Below, piece by piece: positions 16,267 through 24,782 of a stretch of 45,918 nucleotides of DNA; the stretch's first letter is position 1; each line of letters begins with the position of its first letter. Made by a program: the position numbers and the translations under genes. A model generated the notes under the pieces. The model did not search any database. It had not been told where the DNA came from and saw only the letters and a list, made by a program, of their open reading frames with translations. The stretch spans positions 1 to 45,918 of the forward strand of contig JAGUYM010000001.1 of the NCBI GenBank assembly GCA_020061305.1, in the 5' to 3' direction. This stretch comes from Candidatus Woesebacteria bacterium (GTDB lineage Bacteria > Patescibacteriota > Microgenomatia > UBA8517).

Positions 16267-17253
16267 ATGAGGACATTTAACATACCATTTAGCTTTGTAT
16301 CAAGTCCTGAAACTGAAAAGGAAAGACTTTTATACACTTCTGGGATGGTTGCTGACGGTTTTTATTCCCGTCATGAATATTTGATTACCCCGTCTCCAAT
16401 AGATCGTTTTAAAGAAAAATGCATTGTTTTACCTGAATTAATTAAAAATGTTAGTCAAGAATTTTGGAGGGAGGCAACTTGGGGAGGTCAATTTATGCCA
16501 AAAAAAATAACTGAAAGGATGTGGAACGAGACAAAAGATATTAACCTATCACCAGTTAACCTGAAAATTATTAATAAATTTAAAGATGAATGGCGAAAAA
16601 TTGAAAGTGAAACTTGGAAAGCAATTGCACCTTACTTCCCTAACGAAATTAAGTGGGTTAAAAGCTTGGAAGTAAGGATTACTAAAATTGGCTCACTGGG
16701 GTCACATTATTTGTTGGATAAAAAAGGGGGTCAAAATCTAATTATCAACATACGGGAAGATTCTAATGCAAAAGAGATAGTAAATTTATTAATATTGGCT
16801 TTGACATATCCTCAAGCTGATGATTTGAACCTTTCTTTTACAAAACGCCTGGCAGTTAGAAATTTCATTCTTTCAAGACCTGCCTTTAAAAAAATTTATC
16901 CTGATTTCAAAATATTTGACAAAAAAATTCCTGTGAGTTTAAAAAGAAAAAGTGATGAATATATAAAGTATATGGGAATCCCCAATTTGATAGATCCAAT
17001 TACCCAAATAAATAAAAATTTGGCAATTTTTGGAATTAAAGAGGGAAAATTGTTAAAAGAGATGATAGACAAGAGAGGTGAAATTGTAACCTATGATGAC
17101 ATTGCAGATCTTATTTGGGGCGAAGGAAGATTTAAAAGCTACTGGGCAATAAACAAGCTCGTTCAAAGGATTCAAAAAAAGATTGACTCTTTAAATATTT
17201 TATTAAAAATTGATGGGGTTAGAGGGATAGGTTATATTTTAAACGATTTTTAA
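16267..17253 (+). CDS. Protein with C-terminal OmpR/PhoB-like winged-helix domain
   Basis: C-terminus LLKEMIDKRGEIVTYDDIADLIWGEGRFKSYWAINKLVQRIQKKIDSLNILLKIDGVRGIGYIL matches Trans_reg_C pattern; about 240-aa N-terminus unrecognised. Confidence 0.65.
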   Translation: MRTFNIPFSFVSSPETEKERLLYTSGMVADGFYSRHEYLITPSPIDRFKEKCIVLPELIKNVSQEFWREATWGGQFMPKKITERMWNETKDINLSPVNLKIINKFKDEWRKIESETWKAIAPYFPNEIKWVKSLEVRITKIGSLGSHYLLDKKGGQNLIINIREDSNAKEIVNLLILALTYPQADDLNLSFTKRLAVRNFILSRPAFKKIYPDFKIFDKKIPVSLKRKSDEYIKYMGIPNLIDPITQINKNLAIFGIKEGKLLKEMIDKRGEIVTYDDIADLIWGEGRFKSYWAINKLVQRIQKKIDSLNILLKIDGVRGIGYILNDF

Positions 17254-19711
17254 TTTGCCCTAAGAGTCTGGCCGCAAGAAAAGCGATGAAGGAATATATG
17301 AGTACTTCAACCAAACCTATGGGTGAAATGTGTACCAATCCAAAGGCTTTTTGAAGCAAGGGGTTATAAATTATTAATGGATGCAATATTAAAGGAAAAA
17401 TAAAGGCGACAACAAAAACAGGACTTAACAAATACTTTATACTTTTTGAAAATTTTCTCCTACCAATAAAAAGATCAAGAAGTATAAAATGCTGAAAAAA
17501 AACAACGATTGTAAAAATGTAAGAGATGTTTTTCCCCAACAAACCCATTATTCCCGCCAAGGCCATGCCAATTATTCCAATTGCAAAAAGATAGAAACCA
17601 TCGGCTTTATTTAAAAAACTACCCCCCCTTTCTATTTTATCGCCCTTCCCAAGCCCTGGAGAAAAAGCAAATGAGATGGCAGGAAGTCCATCAGTTACCA
17701 CATTTATATACAAAAGTTGAATTGGAGTTAAAAGAGGAAGATTAAAGGAAAGAGACAAAATTACATAAAACACTTCCCCAATATTACAAGAGAGCAAATA
17801 TTTAATGGCGTGTTTGATGCGTATAAATATGTTTCGCCCCTCCAAAACAGCATCTACTAAAGTCGCAAAGTTGTCATCTGTTAATACAATATGGGACACA
17901 TCCTTAGCGACATCTGTTCCAGTTAAACCCATGGAAAGCCCAACATCTGCCTTTTTCAAAGCCAAACAATCATTCACCCCATCCCCTGTTACAGCAACAA
18001 CTTTGCCCATTTTTTGAAAAAGAGAAACAATTCTTAATTTATCTTCGGGGAAAACTCTGGCAAAAACTTTTACTCTAGGTAAAACTCTTAACAAATCTTC
18101 ATCAGAATAATTTCTAATCTCATCGCCACTTAAGATCTCATCTCCCTTTTTTAAAATTCCAGCTTCCCTAGCTATCACTTCGGCAGTTATGGGCCCATCA
18201 CCGGTTATCATAACCACATCGACACCCATTTTGTGAGACATGGAAACAGCCGAGGGAATTTCTTTTCTTAATGGATCAGCAATTCCTACAAAACCCAAAA
18301 AGCACTGGTTTTTTTCCAAATTACCGCTTTTATGCTCCTTATTTGAAAAGGCAATTACTCTTAAACCTTTCTTGGCAAAATTGTTTAACTGTTTTTGTAT
18401 TAATTGCTTCATTTTTTCGTTTAATGGTTTTTTTGTATTTCCTACCAGGATATGAGTGCATATAGATAGTATTGATTCTGGGGAACCTTTTGACAAAACC
18501 AGCTTCTCTTGGCCGTGAACTGCGACGACGGTCATTCTTTTGGTCAGAGGACTAAAACTTATTTCTTCAACTTTTTGCCATTCGGATCTTTTTTGTTCAT
18601 AGGACATTTTTCCATATTTTTCATTCATTATTAAAAGTGCTCCTTCTGTTGTATCCCCTAAAACATCAAAATCATTGTTTTCTTTTTTGACTAAGGATGC
18701 TGTAGAACATAAACTTGAAGTCAGCAAAATCTTGTCAAGGGCTAATTTCCCTCGATGCCAAATTTCTTTAACTCGCATTTGATTTGTAGTTAAAGTCCCC
18801 GTTTTATCGGTTGCAATTAAGTTTAAAGAGCCCATTGCTTCTATTGAATCAAGTTTTCTGACAATTGCCTTCTTTTTAGACATCTGTAGAACCCCAATTG
18901 AAAGTATAACCGTCATAACAGCCGGCAAACCTTCAGGAATGGCAGCAACAGCAACGCTGACAGACATTAAAAAACTTTCAAATAAATTTGATGTTTTTAA
19001 ATAAGACAACCAAAAAACAACAAGAGAGATAATAATCCCTAAAACACCCAAAACCTTGGCAAATTGTTCAAGTTTTTTCTGAAGCGGGGTTTTTGCTTGT
19101 TTTATTTCCTTTAATCCTGTTGAAATCTTGCCAAAATATGTATCTTTTCCTGTTTTTTGTATTAATACATAAGCACTTCCAGCCGAGACAACTGTTCCAG
19201 TTAAAACTTTTTCAGTTTTTTTATCTCCCTCCCTTTTGGGTACAGGCAGGGATTCCCCTGTAATTGAAGCCTCATTTACTTCGAAATGATTTGACTTAAT
19301 AATTTTTCCATCGGCAGGAATTTTTGACCCTTCTTCCAAAAAAATTAAATCACCGGGAACTAAAAATTTTGCCTCAATTTCAATCTCACTACCGTCTCTT
19401 TTCACCCTAACCATACTTTTTAACCAACTTTTAAGTAAAGAGAGTGATTTTTCAGCTTTAAACTCTTGATAAAAACCAAAAAAGGCATTCATTAAAACAA
19501 TTGAAAAAATCAAAATCGAATCAAGCTGTTCTCCAAGCAGTAGGGATATGATAGAAGCAATAATTAAAATAACTATCAAAAAATTGTTAAACTGGGATAG
19601 AAAAACTTTTAGGATGTTAAATTTGCTTTCTCCCTCAAGTTGATTTAGACCATACTGATTAAGAAGTTTTTCTGCATCTTTAGAATTTAAACCTAAATTT
19701 TGAATATTCAT
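17219..19711 (-). CDS. P-type (Ca2+-type) cation-transporting ATPase
   Basis: DKTGTLTTNQM, TGESLPVPK, VAVTGDGVNDCLALKKADVGLSMG. Confidence 0.93.
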   Translation of the reverse strand: MNIQNLGLNSKDAEKLLNQYGLNQLEGESKFNILKVFLSQFNNFLIVILIIASIISLLLGEQLDSILIFSIVLMNAFFGFYQEFKAEKSLSLLKSWLKSMVRVKRDGSEIEIEAKFLVPGDLIFLEEGSKIPADGKIIKSNHFEVNEASITGESLPVPKREGDKKTEKVLTGTVVSAGSAYVLIQKTGKDTYFGKISTGLKEIKQAKTPLQKKLEQFAKVLGVLGIIISLVVFWLSYLKTSNLFESFLMSVSVAVAAIPEGLPAVMTVILSIGVLQMSKKKAIVRKLDSIEAMGSLNLIATDKTGTLTTNQMRVKEIWHRGKLALDKILLTSSLCSTASLVKKENNDFDVLGDTTEGALLIMNEKYGKMSYEQKRSEWQKVEEISFSPLTKRMTVVAVHGQEKLVLSKGSPESILSICTHILVGNTKKPLNEKMKQLIQKQLNNFAKKGLRVIAFSNKEHKSGNLEKNQCFLGFVGIADPLRKEIPSAVSMSHKMGVDVVMITGDGPITAEVIAREAGILKKGDEILSGDEIRNYSDEDLLRVLPRVKVFARVFPEDKLRIVSLFQKMGKVVAVTGDGVNDCLALKKADVGLSMGLTGTDVAKDVSHIVLTDDNFATLVDAVLEGRNIFIRIKHAIKYLLSCNIGEVFYVILSLSFNLPLLTPIQLLYINVVTDGLPAISFAFSPGLGKGDKIERGGSFLNKADGFYLFAIGIIGMALAGIMGLLGKNISYIFTIVVFFQHFILLDLFIGRRKFSKSIKYLLSPVFVVAFIFPLILHPLIIYNPLLQKAFGLVHISPIGLVEVLIYSFIAFLAARLLGQIKNRLKYNLSL

Positions 19712-20934
19712 GCCACACGTTCTTTAAGTGCCGAGTAATATTTCTCCAGATAATCCTCTGCAGATTTCCAGTCTCCTTTATTTTTAGCAACATTTGCCAA
19801 GACTCTAAGGTGAGCTGCTTTTGCAGCTTGAAAAAGACTTATTCTATAAACTTCTGCCAAGTGTTCCTGTGTTAGTTCTTCGCTTTCTCCTTTTTTCTTT
19901 CTTAATTCAACTTCTAATGAAGCAACAATTTCAGGTTCAAATGCAAGTTTTAATTCAGATTTCAAAAGTTTATAAAACTTTTTAAGTGAATTTTTAGCTT
20001 TATCAAATTTGTTTTTATCCTGATACTTTAAAGCATAAAGCATATAGCCTGCCGCACTAACAGCTAGTTTTCTAGAAAGTCCAAACTGCTCTTTTATGTG
20101 TCTTACAGCGTAAGTCATAAATCCTACATCTTCCGGGATCTTTCCCAGACGCCACCATTTAAGTTCTAAATTGGCGACAAGTTTAGGGTCAAATGTAAAA
20201 TGTTCAACTGCATCGTTGCCCCCAAATCTTCTTCGTCTTCTACTATAATCTAAAATAGCCTCTTTTAACTTTTCGGGGGTAAAATCTGGAAGGTGAACAT
20301 CACTATATAAATACTCTGCATATACCATCTGCCAAGGCAACAAACCGGATGTTCTTTGTTCGCCTGATGTCCTAATAAACAAATCTGGGTTTGGATATGG
20401 TTGGTTGTGGGTATCAAGGTATTTTTCAAATGTAACTTCATCAATATTTTTTAGTCCATCATCAATGACTTTTTGGATTGCTCTGACAATTTCGCTTCTA
20501 CCTCCGTAATCAACAGCTAAATTATAGATATGATTCTTTTTATATTTTGCAGTCTCAGATTCAATTTTAACCAGCATTTTTCTAATATCTTCTGGGAGCC
20601 TATCTTTGCGGCCAAGATGCACCAAAGCAACTTTATCTTTGTGAAATTCTTTTTCTTTTTCTTTTAGCGCTTTACGAAATAGATCCATAATTGCATCAAT
20701 TTCTTCTTTTGGTCTGTCCCAATTTTCAGTTGACCATGCCCAAACTGTAAAGGTATGTACTCCCAAATCTCTTACAGATTTTGCCAATTTCTCAATTGCC
20801 AAATAGCCATTGTAGTGGCCCTCCCAAGGTTTTAACCCCCTAGCCCTTGCCCATCTCCTGTTACCATCCAAAATCATTGCAACATGATTTGGAATTACAG
20901 TGTCTTTTGGAAGTTTAATGGTAGTTTCAGACAT
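19708..20934 (-). CDS. uppS: Isoprenyl transferase (undecaprenyl diphosphate synthase) with long helical C-terminal extension
   Basis: MILDGNRRWARARGL, FTVWAWSTENWDRPKEE, DYGGRSEI, FIRTSGEQRTSGLLPWQMVYAEYLY; 408 aa vs about 250 typical. Confidence 0.88.
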   Translation of the reverse strand: MSETTIKLPKDTVIPNHVAMILDGNRRWARARGLKPWEGHYNGYLAIEKLAKSVRDLGVHTFTVWAWSTENWDRPKEEIDAIMDLFRKALKEKEKEFHKDKVALVHLGRKDRLPEDIRKMLVKIESETAKYKKNHIYNLAVDYGGRSEIVRAIQKVIDDGLKNIDEVTFEKYLDTHNQPYPNPDLFIRTSGEQRTSGLLPWQMVYAEYLYSDVHLPDFTPEKLKEAILDYSRRRRRFGGNDAVEHFTFDPKLVANLELKWWRLGKIPEDVGFMTYAVRHIKEQFGLSRKLAVSAAGYMLYALKYQDKNKFDKAKNSLKKFYKLLKSELKLAFEPEIVASLEVELRKKKGESEELTQEHLAEVYRISLFQAAKAAHLRVLANVAKNKGDWKSAEDYLEKYYSALKERVA

Positions 20935-20943
20935 GTGAGAATA

Positions 20944-20970
20944 ATTATACCACTTTTACAAATTTGACAA
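20944..20970 (-). promoter_or_regulatory. uppS promoter (extended -10)
   Basis: Minus strand TTGTCA, 15 bp, TGGTATAAT; overlaps the -35 of the divergent AbiE-like promoter. Confidence 0.5.
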
Positions 20971-20992
20971 CTAATATTATCTATTATAAACT
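20964..20992 (+). promoter_or_regulatory. Promoter of AbiE-like operon
   Basis: TTGACA (20964-20969), 17 bp, TAAACT (20987-20992), 7 nt before ATG 21000. Confidence 0.6.
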
Positions 20993-20999
20993 GCAGGTA

Positions 21000-21566
21000 A
21001 TGAAAAATCTTACCTACAGTATAAATAAACTACCCCAAACAATATTTACTACTAGAGAAATAGCCATAATTTTATCTGAAACAAATCCTGATATTGTTAA
21101 ATCTAAAATTAATTACTATGTTAAAAGGGGTGAATTGTTTTCAATCAAGCGTGGAATTTATAGCAAAGATGAAACTTTTAACGAATGTGAGTTAGCAACT
21201 AAACTTTATACCCCATCATACGTAAGTTTTGAGACAATTTTGGCTAGACACGGAATAGTATTTCAATATGATAGCCGTGTCCACTGCGCCAGCTATGTAA
21301 CAAGAGAATTGAAAGTTAAAGATGTAAAAATTTATTATAAAAGTATAAAACGAGAAATTTTATCTAACCCAATGGGAATTATATATACAAACTACTACCC
21401 CGAGGCAACCGCAGAAAGAGCATTTTTAGATACGATATATGTTTTTGGCAAAAGACATTTTGATAATTTAAGTCCAATAGATTTTGAAAAATGTCAAAAC
21501 ATGCTTTCTGTCTATGAAGGTACTATAACTAAAAAGGATTTAAAAAAATATGCTAGATATTACTAA
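21000..21566 (+). CDS. AbiEi-family antitoxin-like protein (type IV TA)
   Basis: N-terminal wHTH-like FTTREIAIILSETNPDIVKSKINYYVKRGELFSIKRGIYSKD; followed by overlapping nucleotidyltransferase gene. Confidence 0.75.
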   Translation: MKNLTYSINKLPQTIFTTREIAIILSETNPDIVKSKINYYVKRGELFSIKRGIYSKDETFNECELATKLYTPSYVSFETILARHGIVFQYDSRVHCASYVTRELKVKDVKIYYKSIKREILSNPMGIIYTNYYPEATAERAFLDTIYVFGKRHFDNLSPIDFEKCQNMLSVYEGTITKKDLKKYARYY

Positions 21567-22239
21567 ACACAGAGAAATAATGCTTGACGCCCTTAAAACA
21601 ATTTTTAAAGACAGTTTGCTGGGTCCAATTTTAGGATTTAAAGGCGGAACATTACTTTATATTCAATACAATTTAAATCGTTTTAGCGTTGACCTTGATT
21701 TTGACCTTCTTGATCCTAAAAAAGAAGATTTAGTTTTACCCCGTCTTAAGAAAGTACTTAAAAATATAGGCACATTAGTAGAACAATCAAACAAAAGATT
21801 TACATTATTTACACTACTTAATTATGGCAAGGGTCAAAGAAATTTAAAAATTGAAATTAGTAAAAGAAACTTGGGAAACAAATATAAAGTATCAAATTAT
21901 TTAGGTATACCTATCCAAACCATGCTTGAGGAGGATATTTTTGCAAATAAACTGGTTGCACTAACTACACGAAAAGAACCAGTCAACAGAGATGTCTTTG
22001 ATACTTGGTTTTTACTTAAAAATCATTGGGATATAAATTGGAATATTGTTAAAAATAGAACTGGACTAGAGAAAAAAGAATATGTAGAAAAGTGTATTAA
22101 CTATCTTGAAAATTGGCCACTTAAAAATGATGTTCTTAATGGTTTGGGAGAACTTGTTGATAATAAAACCAAATTTTTTATAAAAAAAGATTTAATAAAA
22201 GACACCATTTTCTACCTCAAGGCAAATTTTTTAAGTTAA
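21550..22239 (+). CDS. AbiEii-family nucleotidyltransferase toxin-like protein
   Basis: FKGGTLLYIQYNLNRFSVDLDFDLLD, EDIFANKLVALTTRKEPVNRDVFDTWFLL. Confidence 0.85.
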   Translation: MLDITKHREIMLDALKTIFKDSLLGPILGFKGGTLLYIQYNLNRFSVDLDFDLLDPKKEDLVLPRLKKVLKNIGTLVEQSNKRFTLFTLLNYGKGQRNLKIEISKRNLGNKYKVSNYLGIPIQTMLEEDIFANKLVALTTRKEPVNRDVFDTWFLLKNHWDINWNIVKNRTGLEKKEYVEKCINYLENWPLKNDVLNGLGELVDNKTKFFIKKDLIKDTIFYLKANFLS

Positions 22240-22252
22240 GAAAACTTACTTG

Positions 22253-22335
22253 GAGTTGAGAACTGTTTTTTTTGATGTTTAAACATTTGCGCGCGCATTT
22301 GCATGCTATGTTTAAACCTCACCAGTCCTCAACTC
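22253..22335. repeat. Nested inverted repeats
   Basis: GAGTTGAGAACTG/CAGTCCTCAACTC outside; GTTTAAACAT/ATGTTTAAAC inside; GC-rich palindromic core TGCGCGCGCA. Confidence 0.8.
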
Positions 22336-22345
22336 TTTTGAACAA

Positions 22346-22606
22346 TTATCTCACTTTTTTCATTGCCCCCTTTGTAGAGTGTGCCAACGGCTTCGGCATA
22401 GTGGTACTGACGAGAACCCAGCCCGGGAAACGTAGAGGTTTGATTGATCCTCTCTGCCATTGATAGGTACGATTGTTCGAATCGTAACCAAATTCACCCA
22501 CCAGCTTGATCATCCGCCCATTCAATGCACGGGTGTTGAACAGCTTGGCTTCTTCAACCGCGAGCTCAACATCTACTTTCTGTTTCGTACTCAAAGCAGC
22601 TTTCAT
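22346..22606 (-). CDS. Hypothetical protein, 86 aa
   Basis: AAGGAG ribosome-binding site 6-7 nt before ATG; no recognised family. Confidence 0.55.
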   Translation of the reverse strand: MKAALSTKQKVDVELAVEEAKLFNTRALNGRMIKLVGEFGYDSNNRTYQWQRGSIKPLRFPGWVLVSTTMPKPLAHSTKGAMKKVR

Positions 22607-22721
22607 TACAAACTCCTTATTTTAATTTCCGCTTCAATGTGCGATTCCGTTGCTTTACGGTACAGGTATTATAGGTTATTAGATTATTGCATTGCAAGTT
22701 TAGTTAATATATACTACCGAT

Positions 22722-22937
22722 GTGATAGGGAAAGAAACAGAACACCGAGGATTTAGCGTAAATTATGGTGCAAATCCTAAAGATGCCAACTTTTCAAAAA
22801 TTGGTGAATTTGAGTTGATTGGAACAGATAGATATCAATGGCAAGTAAGTGATAATGGTAAAATTATGCGAGTATTAATTATTAAAGGTGAAACCTTAGC
22901 TCCAAAACCTTTATTCAGACACAGGGGTGCACAATAA
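22722..22937 (+). CDS. Hypothetical short ORF
   Basis: 71 aa, GTG start, no clear RBS. Confidence 0.3.
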   Translation: MIGKETEHRGFSVNYGANPKDANFSKIGEFELIGTDRYQWQVSDNGKIMRVLIIKGETLAPKPLFRHRGAQ

Positions 22938-22939
22938 AA

Positions 22940-23173
22940 TTAACCCGGTTTATATTTCGCGAGTGTTTCTCTGTATTTTTTTTCACTTACCACCTTTCCG
23001 CCAATATAATATATTCCTCCTTCATTCCACATCTCAGGCATCTGACCTTCTGCTTTAACTAATGAATTCTCCCCCCCCCGAGAATGCAGTCCCCGTTTGT
23101 GATTTGGATTAATTATTGTATTTGGTAAAGCTGCCTTATTTACTTCTGCCGATTCTACTTTATTATCTGCCAT
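22940..23173 (-). CDS. Hypothetical protein, 77 aa, with internal poly-G tract
   Basis: MADNKVESAEVNK...; nine consecutive C on plus strand at 23071-23079. Confidence 0.5.
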   Translation of the reverse strand: MADNKVESAEVNKAALPNTIINPNHKRGLHSRGGENSLVKAEGQMPEMWNEGGIYYIGGKVVSEKKYRETLAKYKPG

Positions 23174-23203
23174 GCCCGGTATTTTATAAAAACAATTATT
23201 TAT

Positions 23204-23233
23204 TTGTCAAGAGTTGTGTCATAACTATATAAT
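23204..23233 (+). promoter_or_regulatory. Promoter of polyprenyl synthetase gene
   Basis: TTGTCA (23204-23209), 18 bp, TATAAT (23228-23233). Confidence 0.6.
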
Positions 23234-23240
23234 ACCCCTT

Positions 23241-24119
23241 GTGGTTACTAAAACTTTAGAAAAAACTAAAAAACTTGTTTGGCCTGTTATTGATTCTTAT
23301 TTAAAAGACCCCGTTTATCCTAAACAATTTTCTTTAAAGAAAAAATATCATAAAGAGACAGATTTTTTTTGGAAAATCAACAGAATTTACCCTGAAAGAA
23401 AAGGCAAATATTTAAGACCAAGCCTTGTACTTTTAACAAGTAATGCATTGGGTCATAATTCTAAAAAGGCTATCTTAACCGCAGCTACCATGCAAATGTC
23501 GCAAGAATGGATTTTAATTCACGATGATGTGGAAGATAAATCCGATTATCGACGCGATAAACCAACACTTCAAAAATTATACGGCAATGAATTAGCCATC
23601 AACGCTGGCGATGCGCTTCATATAATCATGTGGAAAATGATTTCAGACATAAATAATCCCAAAATAGCTCAAGAATTTTATACCATGATATTGAGGACAG
23701 CTCTTGGTCAGGCTGTTGAACAAATATGGACAAATTCAAAAAAGAAACAGGATCAAGATAATTTTATTTATATAATTGACAGTAAAGCTGGCTACTATAC
23801 CATTGCAGGGCCCATGAGGTTAGGTGCTGTATTGGCAGGTGCTACCACAAAACAAATTGAATTAATAACAAATTTTGGTCTTCACTTGGGTCGATGTTTT
23901 CAATTAGTTGACGATATATTAGATTACAAGCAAGATATAAAAGAAGGCAAGGCAACAATTGCCAACACAAAAGGCCTTAAATTTGCAAAGGAATTGGCAA
24001 AAAAAGAAAAGGAAATTGCCAGAGAAATTTTTGAAAGAGACTTAAAATTTCTCTCCCAAAATCCGGCACGAAAACAGCTTGCCGAGCTTATTGATTTTAT
24101 TTTGGAAAGAGAATATTAA
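23241..24119 (+). CDS. Polyprenyl (geranylgeranyl-type) diphosphate synthase
   Basis: HDDVEDKSDYRRDKPT and LVDDILDYKQD Asp-rich motifs; start set to GTG 23241 because ATG 23214 lies inside the predicted promoter. Confidence 0.88.
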   Translation: MVTKTLEKTKKLVWPVIDSYLKDPVYPKQFSLKKKYHKETDFFWKINRIYPERKGKYLRPSLVLLTSNALGHNSKKAILTAATMQMSQEWILIHDDVEDKSDYRRDKPTLQKLYGNELAINAGDALHIIMWKMISDINNPKIAQEFYTMILRTALGQAVEQIWTNSKKKQDQDNFIYIIDSKAGYYTIAGPMRLGAVLAGATTKQIELITNFGLHLGRCFQLVDDILDYKQDIKEGKATIANTKGLKFAKELAKKEKEIAREIFERDLKFLSQNPARKQLAELIDFILEREY

Positions 24120-24254
24120 AATGACGGCCAGAAAACGAGGTTTGATATAACCACAAAATGTATAGTATAAAGATGTACATATAAATTAGGTGTATAATAA
24201 TTTACATGTTTACATGAAAGGTTTTGATTGGGATGATGGAAATAGAAGAATTCA

Positions 24255-24782
24255 ATGCCAAAAGACCAACTCTTTAAATTTAACTCACTTTACAAAAAAT
24301 ATTTTTCTCCCCTTACCCGCTTTGTGTTTAAAAAAATTGGCAGTAATCCTGATATTGCTGAAGTGGTAATTGCAGAAACTTTTGAGGCTGCCTGGGTTGG
24401 TTATAAAACTTTTAAGCACAAATCATCATTTTTTACATGGCTTTGTAGAATTGCCCTCAATAAAATTGCAGACTATTACAAAGATCAAATAAACAGGCGT
24501 TCACATATTGTTGTTCCAACACTTAAACAACTCTCTCAAATAGAATCAAAAGATGTCGCAATAGATGAAAAAATGGCACTTGATGAATTAAGACAAAATG
24601 TAAACAAAACATTAGGATTATTACCCCAAAATATCAGACAACTTCTCTGGCTTAAATATTGGAGGGATTTATCACACAAAGAAATCTCGATAATTTTGAA
24701 GATCACTCCTCGTGCGGTTGAAGGAAGGCTTTATAGAGCCAAAAAGATGTTTTCTCTATTTTTCAATAACACTAAAGGTTGA
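24255..24782 (+). CDS. ECF-type RNA polymerase sigma factor
   Basis: Sigma2 FEAAWVGYKTFKHKSSFFTWLCRIALNKIADYYK; sigma4 LLPQNIRQLLWLKYWRDLSHKEISIILKITPRAVEGRLYRAKKMF. Confidence 0.9.
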   Translation: MPKDQLFKFNSLYKKYFSPLTRFVFKKIGSNPDIAEVVIAETFEAAWVGYKTFKHKSSFFTWLCRIALNKIADYYKDQINRRSHIVVPTLKQLSQIESKDVAIDEKMALDELRQNVNKTLGLLPQNIRQLLWLKYWRDLSHKEISIILKITPRAVEGRLYRAKKMFSLFFNNTKG

